Assembly (NCBI RefSeq): GCF_004103715.1
Contig: NZ_CP035282.1
Location: 1,478,673 to 1,542,672 of the forward strand
Source: Acidilutibacter cellobiosedens
GTDB taxonomy: Bacteria > Bacillota > Clostridia > Tissierellales > Acidilutibacteraceae
Reading direction: 5' to 3'
Length of the DNA stretch: 64,000 nucleotides
Part shown: piece after piece, positions 48,790-59,395 of the stretch
Numbering within the stretch: the first letter of the stretch is position 1
Layout of the letters: every line of letters starts with the position of its first letter
Translations under genes and position numbers: made by a program
The notes under the pieces: model-generated
What the model was told of the DNA's origin: nothing
The model's database searches: none
Seen by the model: the letters and a program-made list of their open reading frames with translations, nothing else

Positions 48790-49374
48790 TTGTTTGAGTA
48801 TATTAAAGGCTGTGTGACTTTTTTGGGAGAGGATTATTTAGTGTTGGAAAATAAGGGGATAGGATATAGAATATATACGTCGAAGAATTCTATAGCTAAA
48901 GTCAGTAATACAAAAGATGAAATTAAAGTCTTTACATATTTAAATTTGAGGGAAGACGGAATATATCTTTATGGATTTTACGATTATGAAGAACTGAATA
49001 TGTTTAAAATGCTGTTACTGGTATCTAAAATCGGACCTAAAATGGCTCTGGGGCTGCTTTCTTCATTGACTGTCAATGATATAAAATCCGCTATATTCAA
49101 TAATAATCCGGACTTATTGTCGAGAGCCCCGGGGATAGGTAAAAAGACGGCGGGAAGAATTATACTGGAATTAAAGGACAGAATAGACAGTATAAGCATA
49201 GATGAAGTCAAAATTGGCGGAGAAAACCGAAATATTGACGATGCAGTTTCCGCCCTTCTTTCTTTAGGATATACGAGAAATGAAATTAACAATGTTTTTT
49301 CTCAAATGGAACTTGGAAATTTAAAAACCGAGGACATAATAAAGCTATCAATTAAAAAACTTTTAAAAAATTAA
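48790..49374 (+). CDS. ruvA: Holliday junction helicase subunit RuvA
   Basis: The 194-residue protein has the OB-fold start MFEYIKGCV, two helix-hairpin-helix motifs (LLLVSKIGPKMALGLLS; LLSRAPGIGKKTAGRIILEL) and the C-terminal RuvB-binding three-helix domain (ALLSLGYTRNEINN). It starts with TTG at 48790 after GATGGGAG. It lies between ruvC and ruvB. Confidence 0.97.
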   Translation: MFEYIKGCVTFLGEDYLVLENKGIGYRIYTSKNSIAKVSNTKDEIKVFTYLNLREDGIYLYGFYDYEELNMFKMLLLVSKIGPKMALGLLSSLTVNDIKSAIFNNNPDLLSRAPGIGKKTAGRIILELKDRIDSISIDEVKIGGENRNIDDAVSALLSLGYTRNEINNVFSQMELGNLKTEDIIKLSIKKLLKN

Positions 49375-49392
49375 AGAAAGGTAATTGATATT

Positions 49393-50412
49393 ATGCAGGA
49401 TAATGATAACAGAATAGTTGCGCCTTCTTTTAAAATTGAAGAAGATGAAAAAGAGACGGCTTTGAGACCTAAATGGATAGAAGAATATATAGGGCAGGAT
49501 AAGGTTAAGAATAAGCTGAAGATATTTATACAGGCAGCTAAAGAAAGGAAGGAACCTTTGGATCATTCCCTTATTTATGGCCCTCCGGGACTTGGAAAAA
49601 CAACTTTGGCTAATATAATAGCTAATGAAATGGGAGTAAATATCAGAGTAACTTCGGGGCCTGCCATTGAAAGGCCTGGGGATTTGGCAAGTATACTTAC
49701 AAATTTGGGGGAAGACGATGTATTGTTTATAGATGAGATACATCGATTAAACAGGAGCGTTGAGGAGATATTATATCCTGCCATGGAAGACTTTGCTCTG
49801 GATATAATTATTGGAAAGGGGCCCAGTGCGAAATCCATAAGGCTTGATCTTTCGAGGTTTACACTAATCGGAGCAACTACGAGGATAGGACTTTTGACTT
49901 CTCCTCTCAGGGACAGGTTTGGGGTAATACTGAATCTGGAATTATACGATGAGGAAAGTTTAAAAAAAATAGTTAAAAGGTCTTCCAAAGTATTGAATAT
50001 AAAAATAGATGACGAGGGAGCTTTGGAAATTGCCCAGAGATCCAGAGGGACTCCCAGAGTTGCAAATCGAATTTTGAAGAGAGTAAGAGATTATGCCCAA
50101 GTTGTGGAAAACGGAGTAATTACAAAAGAGGTCGCCGAAAATGCACTAAAGATGATGGAAATCGATAAATTAGGGCTTGACAGTACTGATAAAAAAATGA
50201 TATTAACTATAGTAGAAAATTTTAACGGAGGGCCTGTAGGATTAGATACTCTTGCTGCGGCAACGGGAGAAGAAAAAGAAACCATTGAAGATGTTTATGA
50301 ACCTTATTTGATTCAAATCGGATTCTTAAACAGGACCCCCAGGGGAAGAGTACTGACAAGAAAAGCTTATAACTATTTTAATTTACCTTATCCTGAAGAG
50401 GAATTGGAGTGA
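49393..50412 (+). CDS. ruvB: Holliday junction branch migration ATPase RuvB
   Basis: The 339-residue AAA+ motor shows Walker [13 protein letters not shown], Walker [17 protein letters not shown], sensor [18 protein letters not shown] and the C-terminal winged helix ([18 protein letters not shown]). It drives branch migration with RuvA. It is complete, with a DUF2905 gene overlapping its stop region. Confidence 0.98.
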   Translation: MQDNDNRIVAPSFKIEEDEKETALRPKWIEEYIGQDKVKNKLKIFIQAAKERKEPLDHSLIYGPPGLGKTTLANIIANEMGVNIRVTSGPAIERPGDLASILTNLGEDDVLFIDEIHRLNRSVEEILYPAMEDFALDIIIGKGPSAKSIRLDLSRFTLIGATTRIGLLTSPLRDRFGVILNLELYDEESLKKIVKRSSKVLNIKIDDEGALEIAQRSRGTPRVANRILKRVRDYAQVVENGVITKEVAENALKMMEIDKLGLDSTDKKMILTIVENFNGGPVGLDTLAAATGEEKETIEDVYEPYLIQIGFLNRTPRGRVLTRKAYNYFNLPYPEEELE

Positions 50413-50417
50413 TTATT

Positions 50418-50627
50418 ATGCCGTATATGGGTAAAGCTTTAATTATTATGGGATTGGTATTATTAATTATCGGAGGGATATTAATGCTGGGAGGAAAAAT
50501 CGGGCTCGGAAAACTTCCAGGGGATATTTTTATTAAAAGGGGGAATTTCACGTTTTTCTTTCCGATAGTTTCATCAATAATTATTAGTTTGATACTTACA
50601 ATATTATTTAACTTATTTAGAAAATAG
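50418..50627 (+). CDS. DUF2905 family small membrane protein
   Basis: About 69 residues with two membrane helices and the conserved GLGKLPGDIFIKRGNFTFFF loop typical of DUF2905. This family is often found next to ruvB, as here. The function is unknown. The ATG at 50418 follows TGGAGTGA. Confidence 0.9.
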   Translation: MPYMGKALIIMGLVLLIIGGILMLGGKIGLGKLPGDIFIKRGNFTFFFPIVSSIIISLILTILFNLFRK

Positions 50628-50642
50628 AAAGGAAATGAACTT

Positions 50643-52022
50643 ATGATGAAAAAAATATTTTTTGTTTTGCTGATATCGTTGTTTGCGGTTTCGATATTAC
50701 CTAAATTTGCATTTGCATCAGATGGACAAGTTGAATATGTAGAGGTAAGGATAACATCTTCCTTAAAATCGTCTCAGAAAATAAAGCTGTCAAGCAGCGG
50801 GAGATTTTTAACAGGAGATTTTGAAGAATTAACCCCTAAGACCGAGTTTATAGATAAGGATGAAATATACATAGTGCCGGGAGAAGCAGAGAAAATAAAT
50901 ATCTTGGATAAAGACGGCAATATTTTAATGACCATGGATTCCAAAGAGAAAATATATTTTTCTTCGGAAGATATGAATAATTCAGTATTAAAGGTAGAAA
51001 ATAACAGATACAGAGGTTATATTCGTTTTCAGAGAAAAGGAAACGACCTTATTGTGATAAACAGAGTTACTCTTAATGATTATTTATACGGTGTTGTTCC
51101 AAGGGAGATGCCATCTTCATTTCCTTTTGAAGCATTAAAAGCTCAGGCTGTAGCAGCAAGAAACTTTGCTTTAAAAAATGTTGGGAAATATTCTTCCGAG
51201 GGATATAATCTATCCGATACTACTGATTGTCAGGTTTACGGCGGAATGGATGCCGAAACAGAAATAACAAATAAAGCCGTTGATGAAACCAAAGGAATTA
51301 TTGCCGAATATAACGGAGAATTGATAGATGCAGTATATTGTTCAAACAGCGGAGGAATAACCGAGGAAAGCGGAAGTGCTTGGGCGGTTGATGAACCTTA
51401 TTTGAAATCTATAGAAGATTCTTTTTCAACGGATTCTCCCAATAGCGTATGGACTGCGGTTTTTTCGGAAAGTGAGCTTAAAGAAAAATTGAAGACAAAA
51501 GGAATAAACGTAGGAGATATAAATAATCTGGAAGTGTTGGAAACATCTTCATCGGGAAGGGTACTAAAGCTAAAAATTGTGGGAAGTGCGGGAGAATATG
51601 TTTTGGAGAAGGATAAAATAAGACAGGTACTTGGGTTGAATGATATAAAAAGTACCCTTTTTACCATAGCTAAATCTAACGGTTTCGGAGAAGGAACAAA
51701 GGAAGTTTATGCAGTGGACGGAACCATGGATAATCCCAAAACGGTAAATTTAAATGATGCTAATGTTATTAACGGAGACAGTAAAAAAACTGTGAGCAGA
51801 GGAATGGTAAAAAGAGTTGTAACTTCCGCAGGGGATAAAGAAATATCAGAGCCGGAGGAAAAGAATAGCGGCGGTGATTTTGTAATTGAAGGGAAAGGTT
51901 ATGGTCATGGTGTTGGAATGAGCCAATGGGGAGCAAAAAAAATGGCGGAGGAAGGATATAAATTTGAGGAAATCCTAAAATATTATTATAATGGAGTAGA
52001 CGTAGTGAAGGAAGATATGTAG
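50643..52022 (+). CDS. SpoIID/LytB domain secreted protein
   Basis: The 459-residue protein has a signal peptide (MMKKIFFVLLISLFAVSILP, cleavage near FAFA), then the SpoIID core with VVPREMPSSFPFEALKAQAV, YCSNSGGITE, and the C-terminal GKGYGHGVGMSQWGAKKMAE. SpoIID is a lytic transglycosylase used in engulfment during sporulation. This one lies in a ruv-queA-tgt run, a location often seen for the LytB/SpoIID relative in Clostridia. Confidence 0.9.
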   Translation: MMKKIFFVLLISLFAVSILPKFAFASDGQVEYVEVRITSSLKSSQKIKLSSSGRFLTGDFEELTPKTEFIDKDEIYIVPGEAEKINILDKDGNILMTMDSKEKIYFSSEDMNNSVLKVENNRYRGYIRFQRKGNDLIVINRVTLNDYLYGVVPREMPSSFPFEALKAQAVAARNFALKNVGKYSSEGYNLSDTTDCQVYGGMDAETEITNKAVDETKGIIAEYNGELIDAVYCSNSGGITEESGSAWAVDEPYLKSIEDSFSTDSPNSVWTAVFSESELKEKLKTKGINVGDINNLEVLETSSSGRVLKLKIVGSAGEYVLEKDKIRQVLGLNDIKSTLFTIAKSNGFGEGTKEVYAVDGTMDNPKTVNLNDANVINGDSKKTVSRGMVKRVVTSAGDKEISEPEEKNSGGDFVIEGKGYGHGVGMSQWGAKKMAEEGYKFEEILKYYYNGVDVVKEDM

Positions 52023-52037
52023 CGAGGGATGATATAA

Positions 52038-54192
<2,155 letters not shown>

Positions 54193-54257
54193 TAATAAAA
54201 GAAGGAATTCAATAGTTTTTATTGAATATAAAATATATTATTAAGGAGGGATGAATC

Positions 54258-54671
54258 TTGCAAGGTAGCGGTAACTTTGGAGCATTAATAATACCTATAG
54301 CTTTCTTAGCAATTTTTTATTTCATTGCTATCAGGCCTCAGCAGAAAAAGGAAAAAGAAATCAGAAAGATGAGAGAAGAATTAAATGCAGGTGATGAGAT
54401 AATTACCATTGGAGGGATCTACGGTAAAGTTGTTAAGGTTAAGGAAGATCTTGTTGTAATTGAGCTAAGCTCAGGAAAAGTTAGACTTGAAGTGGCTAAA
54501 TGGGCAATTGGTAGCGTTACAAAGAAGAAAGAAACAAAGAAGAATGAAAAGAAAGAAGAAGGGAAAGAAAAAGCTGTTGAAAAAGATAGCAAGAATGATA
54601 ACGTAAAAGAAGAGAATTCCGAAGATTTATCAGAAAATGATAAAAAAGATGATAACGAATATAAAAAATAA
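54258..54671 (+). CDS. yajC: Preprotein translocase subunit YajC
   Basis: The 137-residue protein has one N-terminal membrane helix (LIIPIAFLAIFYFIAIRPQQ) and the conserved IRPQQKKEKEIRKMREELNA and GDEIITIGGIYGKVVKVKED. The tail is very Lys/Glu-rich. It associates with SecDF. It starts with TTG at 54258 after AGGAGGGAT. Confidence 0.95.
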   Translation: MQGSGNFGALIIPIAFLAIFYFIAIRPQQKKEKEIRKMREELNAGDEIITIGGIYGKVVKVKEDLVVIELSSGKVRLEVAKWAIGSVTKKKETKKNEKKEEGKEKAVEKDSKNDNVKEENSEDLSENDKKDDNEYKK

Positions 54672-54676
54672 TTTAA

Positions 54677-54702
54677 AGCTTCCTTGTATAAAGGAAGTTT
54701 TT
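54677..54702 (+). terminator. Terminator after yajC
   Basis: CTTCCTT pairs with AAGGAAG, followed by T6. Confidence 0.8.
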
Positions 54703-54769
54703 TATGTGTATGGAGTAATAAATTCTCCTCCGTTTAAATAGAATTGAGTAGGGATAAGGAGGTGGAATT

Positions 54770-55147
54770 TTGAATAAAAAAATATTAAACGTATCGATTA
54801 ACATTTTAAAAGGTTTACTTGTTTGTTATATTGTCACCATAGTATTTATTTTAATTTTTTCAGCATTACTTACATATACAAAAGTTAAAGAAAACAGCAT
54901 TCCAATGTTAAATACAATAACCATGATCTCAAGTATAAGCTTGGGAGCAATATATTCAACTATAAAAATCAAAGAGAAAGGATGGCTCCATGGAGGAATT
55001 GTGGGGATATTGTATTACGTTGTTTTACTGATATTAAATTATACTTTTGCGAAGCCTTTTACAATGGATATATATTCCATGTCTAAACTTTTAATTTCCT
55101 TGGGAGCGGGAGTAATAGGAGGAATGATCGGGATAAATTTAAAATAA
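54770..55147 (+). CDS. TIGR04086-type (YrzE-like) membrane protein
   Basis: The 125-residue protein has four predicted membrane helices with SSISLGAIYSTIKIKEKGWL, GGIVGILYYVVLLIL and LGAGVIGGMIGINLK. This is the pattern of the small TIGR04086 family often encoded near yajC and secDF. The function is unknown. It starts with TTG at 54770 after AAGGAGGTGG. Confidence 0.88.
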   Translation: MNKKILNVSINILKGLLVCYIVTIVFILIFSALLTYTKVKENSIPMLNTITMISSISLGAIYSTIKIKEKGWLHGGIVGILYYVVLLILNYTFAKPFTMDIYSMSKLLISLGAGVIGGMIGINLK

Positions 55148-55160
55148 TCTTTTGTCAAAT

Positions 55161-55208
55161 AAAAAACAAATAGTTTTCGCTTTAAAGTGAAAAGACTATT
55201 TGTTTTTT
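55161..55208. terminator. Bidirectional terminator between YrzE-like gene and agrD
   Basis: AAAAAACAAATAGT pairs with ACTATTTGTTTTTT and an inner TTTC...GAAA stem. It has T or A runs on both strands and so can end both convergent transcripts. Confidence 0.85.
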
Positions 55209-55222
55209 ATGTCTTTTAAAAA

Positions 55223-55354
55223 CTATTTTTTGAAGGACTTTATTCCTTTAGGGGGGGTAGGCTGGTAAGACCAATAGCGAGAAGCGGTGTTATTGGATTG
55301 TCTTATTGCTTTCACTGCCATAGCAGCTAAAATTTCAAGACATTGTTTTTTCAT
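55223..55354 (-). CDS. agrD: AgrD-type cyclic peptide autoinducer precursor (43 aa)
   Basis: The ATG at 55354 follows GGAGGAAAC and overlaps the agrB 3' end. The peptide has a short amphipathic leader (MKKQCLEILAAMAVKAIRQ), then NTASRYWSYQPTPPKG and a basic tail. The SYQPxxP pattern matches clostridial AgrD. The usual ring-forming Cys is replaced by Ser (in ASRYW or WSYQ), which would give a lactone. AgrB should process it and AgrC sense it. Confidence 0.85.
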   Translation of the reverse strand: MKKQCLEILAAMAVKAIRQSNNTASRYWSYQPTPPKGIKSFKK

Positions 55355-55940
55355 TTGATGTTTCCTCCTTTTTTTGTAATATTATCATCGGCAGCATTAA
55401 TAAAGCTGTTGCGAATATTGACCATGCTATAACAAATCCAATTTTATCAGAGAAAAAAATGGCAGCTATAGTAAAAAATAATGACATTATGATAATTAAC
55501 ATCCTGCTTATTCTTCTGTATTTTTTTTCTTCCATTTTATTAAACGGATTATTGGAATTTTTGATAAGAGAAAATTTCCATATTATTGGTATGGATAAAA
55601 TTATCACGACGACACCGATATATAATTTATGTTCTTCCAAAACAGAGTTAAAAGTTAACAGTGAAAAATAATTGATCATTGCAGTAGTATAACATCCCGC
55701 ATATGATTTACTGTGGTATCCTCCTGTATATGCTCTCAGCAAGCAAAAACCGAATGCAAATAAGATACTGATTAAAAAGGTATCTGTTATCAGAGCTATA
55801 ATAATAATTATCATCGAAAAAATTAACAAATCATTCAGAATCAGCTCAATTCCGTATTTATAATACTTCATTTCTTCAATTGGAATAACTTTATTGGCAA
55901 CCAAATGCACGCTTAATTCATGTGCTAAAAACTCTATCAT
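55335..55940 (-). CDS. agrB: AgrB, accessory gene regulator processing protease
   Basis: The 201-residue membrane protein has about five or six helices and the catalytic signature RAYTGGYHSKSYAGCYTTAM with the paired His and Cys. AgrB cleaves and cyclises AgrD. The ATG at 55940 follows AGGGTGAT. Its promoter lies within the left copy of the 819-base inverted repeat. Confidence 0.95.
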   Translation of the reverse strand: MIEFLAHELSVHLVANKVIPIEEMKYYKYGIELILNDLLIFSMIIIIIALITDTFLISILFAFGFCLLRAYTGGYHSKSYAGCYTTAMINYFSLLTFNSVLEEHKLYIGVVVIILSIPIIWKFSLIKNSNNPFNKMEEKKYRRISRMLIIIMSLFFTIAAIFFSDKIGFVIAWSIFATALLMLPMIILQKKEETSNEKTMS

Positions 55941-55958
55941 AAATTATCACCCTGACTT

Positions 55959-56777
55959 TTTTGTTCTGATAAACTTATAATAAAATTTTAATTAATATAA
56001 AGCAAGATGATTTAACCGAATGGTAAAAAAGCCCTGGTTTTTTAATCAGAATTGGGGTTTAAAGGCAATATTATCATTGACATAAATATATTATTTTCAT
56101 ATGAATATTTAAAATTACCTCTGTATCGTTTAACGGATGATTCCACGGATTTAAGGCCGTAACCGTGATAAAATTTATCTTTCTTATTCGTTATAAGTGT
56201 ACCGTTATCTTCGATTAAAATATGTTTATAAGGATTTTTTACAATAATGGACAAATAATTTTTGTAACAAAATATCTTTAGAGAAATATACCTTTCGGAT
56301 TCCGTAAGTTTTAAATTTGCCTCGACAGCATTATTGAGTACATTGGAAATAATTGAAGATAAATCTGTGGGTGCGATGTTTAACTTTGGAATATTATCGA
56401 TTTCAAAACAAGCATCTATATTATTATTTTTACATAAAGTCATTTCATAATTTAGAATTGAATCAAGATAATTATTGCCGCAGTGAATTATTGATTTGGT
56501 GGATTCCAATGTAGATGTAATAGCATTAATATACCCGACTGATTCCTCAATATGATTTTCTTTTAACAAATATGAAATGTTGGCGAGGTTATTCTTTATA
56601 TCATGCCTTATTTTCTTTAATTCGGACGCCGAAGCTTCTTGAAATGCCAACTGATCCTTCAATGCTTTGTTTTTTAATTTCAATGCGTACATCTGCTTCT
56701 CTTTTTGATAGAATAAACAGATTCTGCCAAAAAGATAAATCATCAATACCGACATCAAAAGAAAGTATAATGACATT
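55959..56777 (-). repeat. Left copy of an 819-base inverted repeat
   Basis: This segment is the reverse complement of 62544-63362, of equal length with no indel found. It holds the agrB promoter and the last 245 codons of agrC. The outer ends share TTTTGTTCTGATAAAC; the inner ends share AATGTCATTATACTTTC. Confidence 0.95.
55977..56024 (-). promoter_or_regulatory. agrB promoter with LytTR half-site
   Basis: On the minus strand: ACCATTCGGT (about 56015-56024), TTGCTT (56000-56005) and TATTAT (55977-55982) with 17-base spacing, close to the agrB start. The same block recurs at 63297-63344. Confidence 0.75.
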
Positions 56778-57364
56778 CTGACAATCTGTACGGAGTATTG
56801 AAAATTTTCATTTTGCAGTGTTCCTTCGATTATCATAAAGAAATTTATAAGAATAATAAAAAATTCGGTAATCAAATCCATGCTTATCCAATATTTAGTC
56901 GGTATATTAAAATCAATTTTTTTGAAAAACCGGATATATGAGAATACAAGGAGAAAAGCGGTTATTTTAGAAAGAATGGAAAAAGATATTGTTAAACCGG
57001 ATACTCCCGAAATCACATTTCTGACATTAATTTTACATATCCAAGACAGTAGGTTCCCTGTAATCATATCACTGATTATAAATATGTAGTTATTAAGCAG
57101 GATAAAAAATATTTTTATAAAGATGCTGTCTTTATATAACGATTGAACTATAACCAACGATATAGCCGTAAACAATAAAGTCCTAAGCATAGATAATCTT
57201 AAATGGCAGAGCTGAACGAATAAGGTATCAATTAATATTGCCATACTAAGAAACATAGTCTTCTTAAAACCTTTAAATTTGCATATAAGAAGTTCATCTA
57301 TCATCCGGTACAGAAAAACGGATTCTAAAAATGTAAAAAATAGTTTTATCAACAATTCCCGCAT
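56042..57364 (-). CDS. agrC: AgrC-type sensor histidine kinase
   Basis: The 440-residue protein has about six N-terminal membrane helices (residues 1-215), then a dimerisation helix with H254 in KKIRHDIKNNLANISYLL and a HATPase domain with SNVLNNAVEANLKL and HGYGLKSVESSVKRY. This is the AgrC/GHKL type that senses a cyclic peptide. Its 3' half is in the left inverted repeat; the copy at right lacks the sensor. The start overlaps agrA by 16 bases. Confidence 0.93.
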   Translation of the reverse strand: MRELLIKLFFTFLESVFLYRMIDELLICKFKGFKKTMFLSMAILIDTLFVQLCHLRLSMLRTLLFTAISLVIVQSLYKDSIFIKIFFILLNNYIFIISDMITGNLLSWICKINVRNVISGVSGLTISFSILSKITAFLLVFSYIRFFKKIDFNIPTKYWISMDLITEFFIILINFFMIIEGTLQNENFQYSVQIVRMSLYFLLMSVLMIYLFGRICLFYQKEKQMYALKLKNKALKDQLAFQEASASELKKIRHDIKNNLANISYLLKENHIEESVGYINAITSTLESTKSIIHCGNNYLDSILNYEMTLCKNNNIDACFEIDNIPKLNIAPTDLSSIISNVLNNAVEANLKLTESERYISLKIFCYKNYLSIIVKNPYKHILIEDNGTLITNKKDKFYHGYGLKSVESSVKRYRGNFKYSYENNIFMSMIILPLNPNSD

Positions 57365-58098
57365 TTTGTAACCTCACAGACTTTCTCAAGAAATTTATTA
57401 AGAACATCCTGCTTTTTTCTTCTGCTTAACGGTAAAGTTGTACCATCATCAAGGCGTACATAATCGTCTATTGAGAATATATATTTTATATTTACTATGC
57501 AGGTCCTATGAATATCAACAAATTCTAAATCGATATAGTGCTTAAATAGATCCTTAAATTTATAACAATGCAGTAAATACGTTTCTCTTTTGGTATGTAA
57601 ATAAATTTTTCTGTTAATACTTTCAATATACATAATATCGTTTAACGGTATTTTAATAGTAGCAATTTTATCATCCGTCATATTAACTTTAAAGATTTGA
57701 AACTGTGGATTTTCTTCGTTTATAGTATTTACAACCCGCTTTATAACGGAAGGCATACGTTCTCTCAACGATACTTTTGGTAAGAAATCACTTACATTAT
57801 ACTGAAATGTATTTAAAACCTCTTGTTCGAAAGAAGTTATAAATATTAATTTAAATTTTCGATCAATAAGACGCAGCCTTCTGGCTGTTTCCTTGCCGTC
57901 AATAACAGGCATATCTATATCCAAAAAAACGATATCATAGTAAGGATTATATTGTTCAAAACTCTTTATTAATGTACTTACATTTGTAAAAGTATAGATA
58001 GACACACTTGTTTTTAATTTTTCAAATATTTCCTTTGCCATAGGAGCTACTTTATTCAAAAAACTGATGTCGTCATCGCAAAACGCGACATTTATCAT
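57349..58098 (-). CDS. agrA: AgrA-type LytTR response regulator
   Basis: The 249-residue protein has a receiver domain (CDDD at the start, phospho-Asp in IVFLDIDMPVIDGKE) and a C-terminal LytTR domain (DIMYIESINRKIYLHTKRET; FVDIHRTCIVNIKYIFSIDD). It should be phosphorylated by the overlapping agrC product. Likely target sites are the ACCATTCGG repeats at 58297, 56016 and 63297. Confidence 0.93.
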   Translation of the reverse strand: MINVAFCDDDISFLNKVAPMAKEIFEKLKTSVSIYTFTNVSTLIKSFEQYNPYYDIVFLDIDMPVIDGKETARRLRLIDRKFKLIFITSFEQEVLNTFQYNVSDFLPKVSLRERMPSVIKRVVNTINEENPQFQIFKVNMTDDKIATIKIPLNDIMYIESINRKIYLHTKRETYLLHCYKFKDLFKHYIDLEFVDIHRTCIVNIKYIFSIDDYVRLDDGTTLPLSRRKKQDVLNKFLEKVCEVTKCGNC

Positions 58099-58241
58099 AT
58101 ATCCCGCCCCCTATAAAAATTCTGTGTTTCATTCTGATTTTCACAAACTGCTTGTACAATCTTGTACGTCTAAAGTACTATTCTATTGGTGTGATGAGTA
58201 AAACTTTATATGCTGTTAAATTTTCATATTATACTAATTAC

Positions 58242-58269
58242 ATTATACTAAATTATTTACTTTTTTCAA
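58242..58269 (-). promoter_or_regulatory. agrAC promoter
   Basis: On the minus strand: TTGAAA (58264-58269) and TATAAT (58242-58247) with a 16-base spacer, about 140 bases before the agrA start. Confidence 0.6.
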
Positions 58270-58296
58270 TAATTTTTCAATAGATTTTTAAAAAGT

Positions 58297-58365
58297 ACCA
58301 TTCGGTTGGATTTAGATACCACTCGGTAGAAACCCATTTACGGCTATATGGATACATACTATAAT
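58297..58365 (+). promoter_or_regulatory. Divergent promoter with two LytTR direct repeats
   Basis: ACCATTCGG (58297-58305) and ACCACTCGG (58318-58326) are direct repeats 21 bases apart, the spacing known for AgrA-type dimers. They are followed by TTTACG (58337-58342) and TATAAT (58360-58365) with 17-base spacing. The promoter points right, away from agrA. Confidence 0.75.
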
Positions 58366-58371
58366 GAAGAT

Positions 58372-58771
58372 GAAAGAAAATAGAATATAAAAATTTATTT
58401 CATTGATGTTTGGTATTGTAACAAAATTAGATACAATAAATTATTTGATAAACTTCGGGTGAAAGCAAAAAGAAAACTTCAAACACATATAGTTACGGTT
58501 CCAAATCAAGTGTGAACATAGGATATAAAATATATTATATTACCAATATTTGGCCATATAATATATTTAAGAATTTATACAAGATTTTTATAATAATTAA
58601 GTTTATTACTAGCGTACTGACATATTCATAATTGAACTAAATGTTTTTCTTTGATATACTTACCATAGATGATAAACTGAACATATAAAAGGTTGATTGG
58701 CAGTTCACAACAAAAGATGCCAGAATCAAACTTGTTTCACTCTATCCAGAATTATAATATAATTCTGGATA
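58372..58771 (+). ncRNA. Candidate agr-controlled untranslated RNA
   Basis: The promoter at 58297-58365 faces about 570 bases with no credible ORF. A near-perfect palindrome (TATCCAGAATTAT with ATAATTCTGGATA) at 58743-58771 may mark its 3' end but lacks a clear T-run. The layout recalls the RNAIII position in staphylococcal agr loci. It could instead be only a long leader for the gene at 58945. Confidence 0.3.
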
Positions 58772-58865
58772 GATATTAGTTTAGTTATGTTCGTGTCATT
58801 ACACTAGTATTAACTGACGAGATACAAATTGTAGATAAAATTTAATATATATTTTTTTAAATAGG

Positions 58866-58897
58866 TTGTATAGGATTATGTATTTATATAATATAAT
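58866..58897 (+). promoter_or_regulatory. Promoter of the secreted-protein/ABC operon
   Basis: TTGTAT at 58866-58871 and TAATAT at 58889-58894 with 17-base spacing (TATAAT at 58892-58897 overlaps). Confidence 0.55.
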
Positions 58898-58944
58898 CGT
58901 GTTCTTGGGGGTATTGATAGAATAGTAAAGAGGAGGTTAATATA

Positions 58945-59379
58945 TTGAAGAAAAAAATATTATTATTTTCAGTGTTACTATTTTCTTTGTTAGTTTCTGT
59001 TAAAGTATTAGCAAGTACTCCAAACTGGGGAAAATCAACAGAATCGAAACCAATAGGACTATTTTTTACAGGTTATGTACAGTGTCAACCATCTTATTAT
59101 GATTCTAGAGGAGGACATGCAGTATTTGGGTGGTTCCAGTATACAAATACTGCTGATGATAGCAGATATTACACAGAAGCTGGCATTAATAAATACGACA
59201 GTAATATATATACAAAAAGTAAGGTTATAAGAGACATATGGGGTTTTGGGCATGAAAAAGCTGAATTTGATTATGGGTTTTTCTGGGCTGGAAACGGTGA
59301 TAATTGGCCAACACCAGCACGTATTAAAGAAGAGTTAAATAAGGATAAACTAAAAGGGTATTCCATGTTAGCTGAATAA
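58945..59379 (+). CDS. Secreted protein of unknown function (144 aa), bacteriocin candidate
   Basis: A signal peptide (KILLFSVLLFSLLVSVKVLA, cleavage near LAS) is followed by about 120 residues rich in Tyr, Trp, Gly and Asp (GGHAVFGWFQYTNTADDSRY; FDYGFFWAGNGDNWPTPARI). I do not recognise the fold. The order secreted protein, permeases, ATPase recalls lactococcin 972-type loci, but the similarity is one of layout. It starts with TTG at 58945 after GAGGAGG. Confidence 0.7.
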   Translation: MKKKILLFSVLLFSLLVSVKVLASTPNWGKSTESKPIGLFFTGYVQCQPSYYDSRGGHAVFGWFQYTNTADDSRYYTEAGINKYDSNIYTKSKVIRDIWGFGHEKAEFDYGFFWAGNGDNWPTPARIKEELNKDKLKGYSMLAE

Positions 59380-59395
59380 TCAAGGGTGAGTGATG

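Noticed and set aside
58743-58771. Palindrome as a definite terminator
   Set aside because: It has no T-run after it; kept only as a possible RNA 3' structure.
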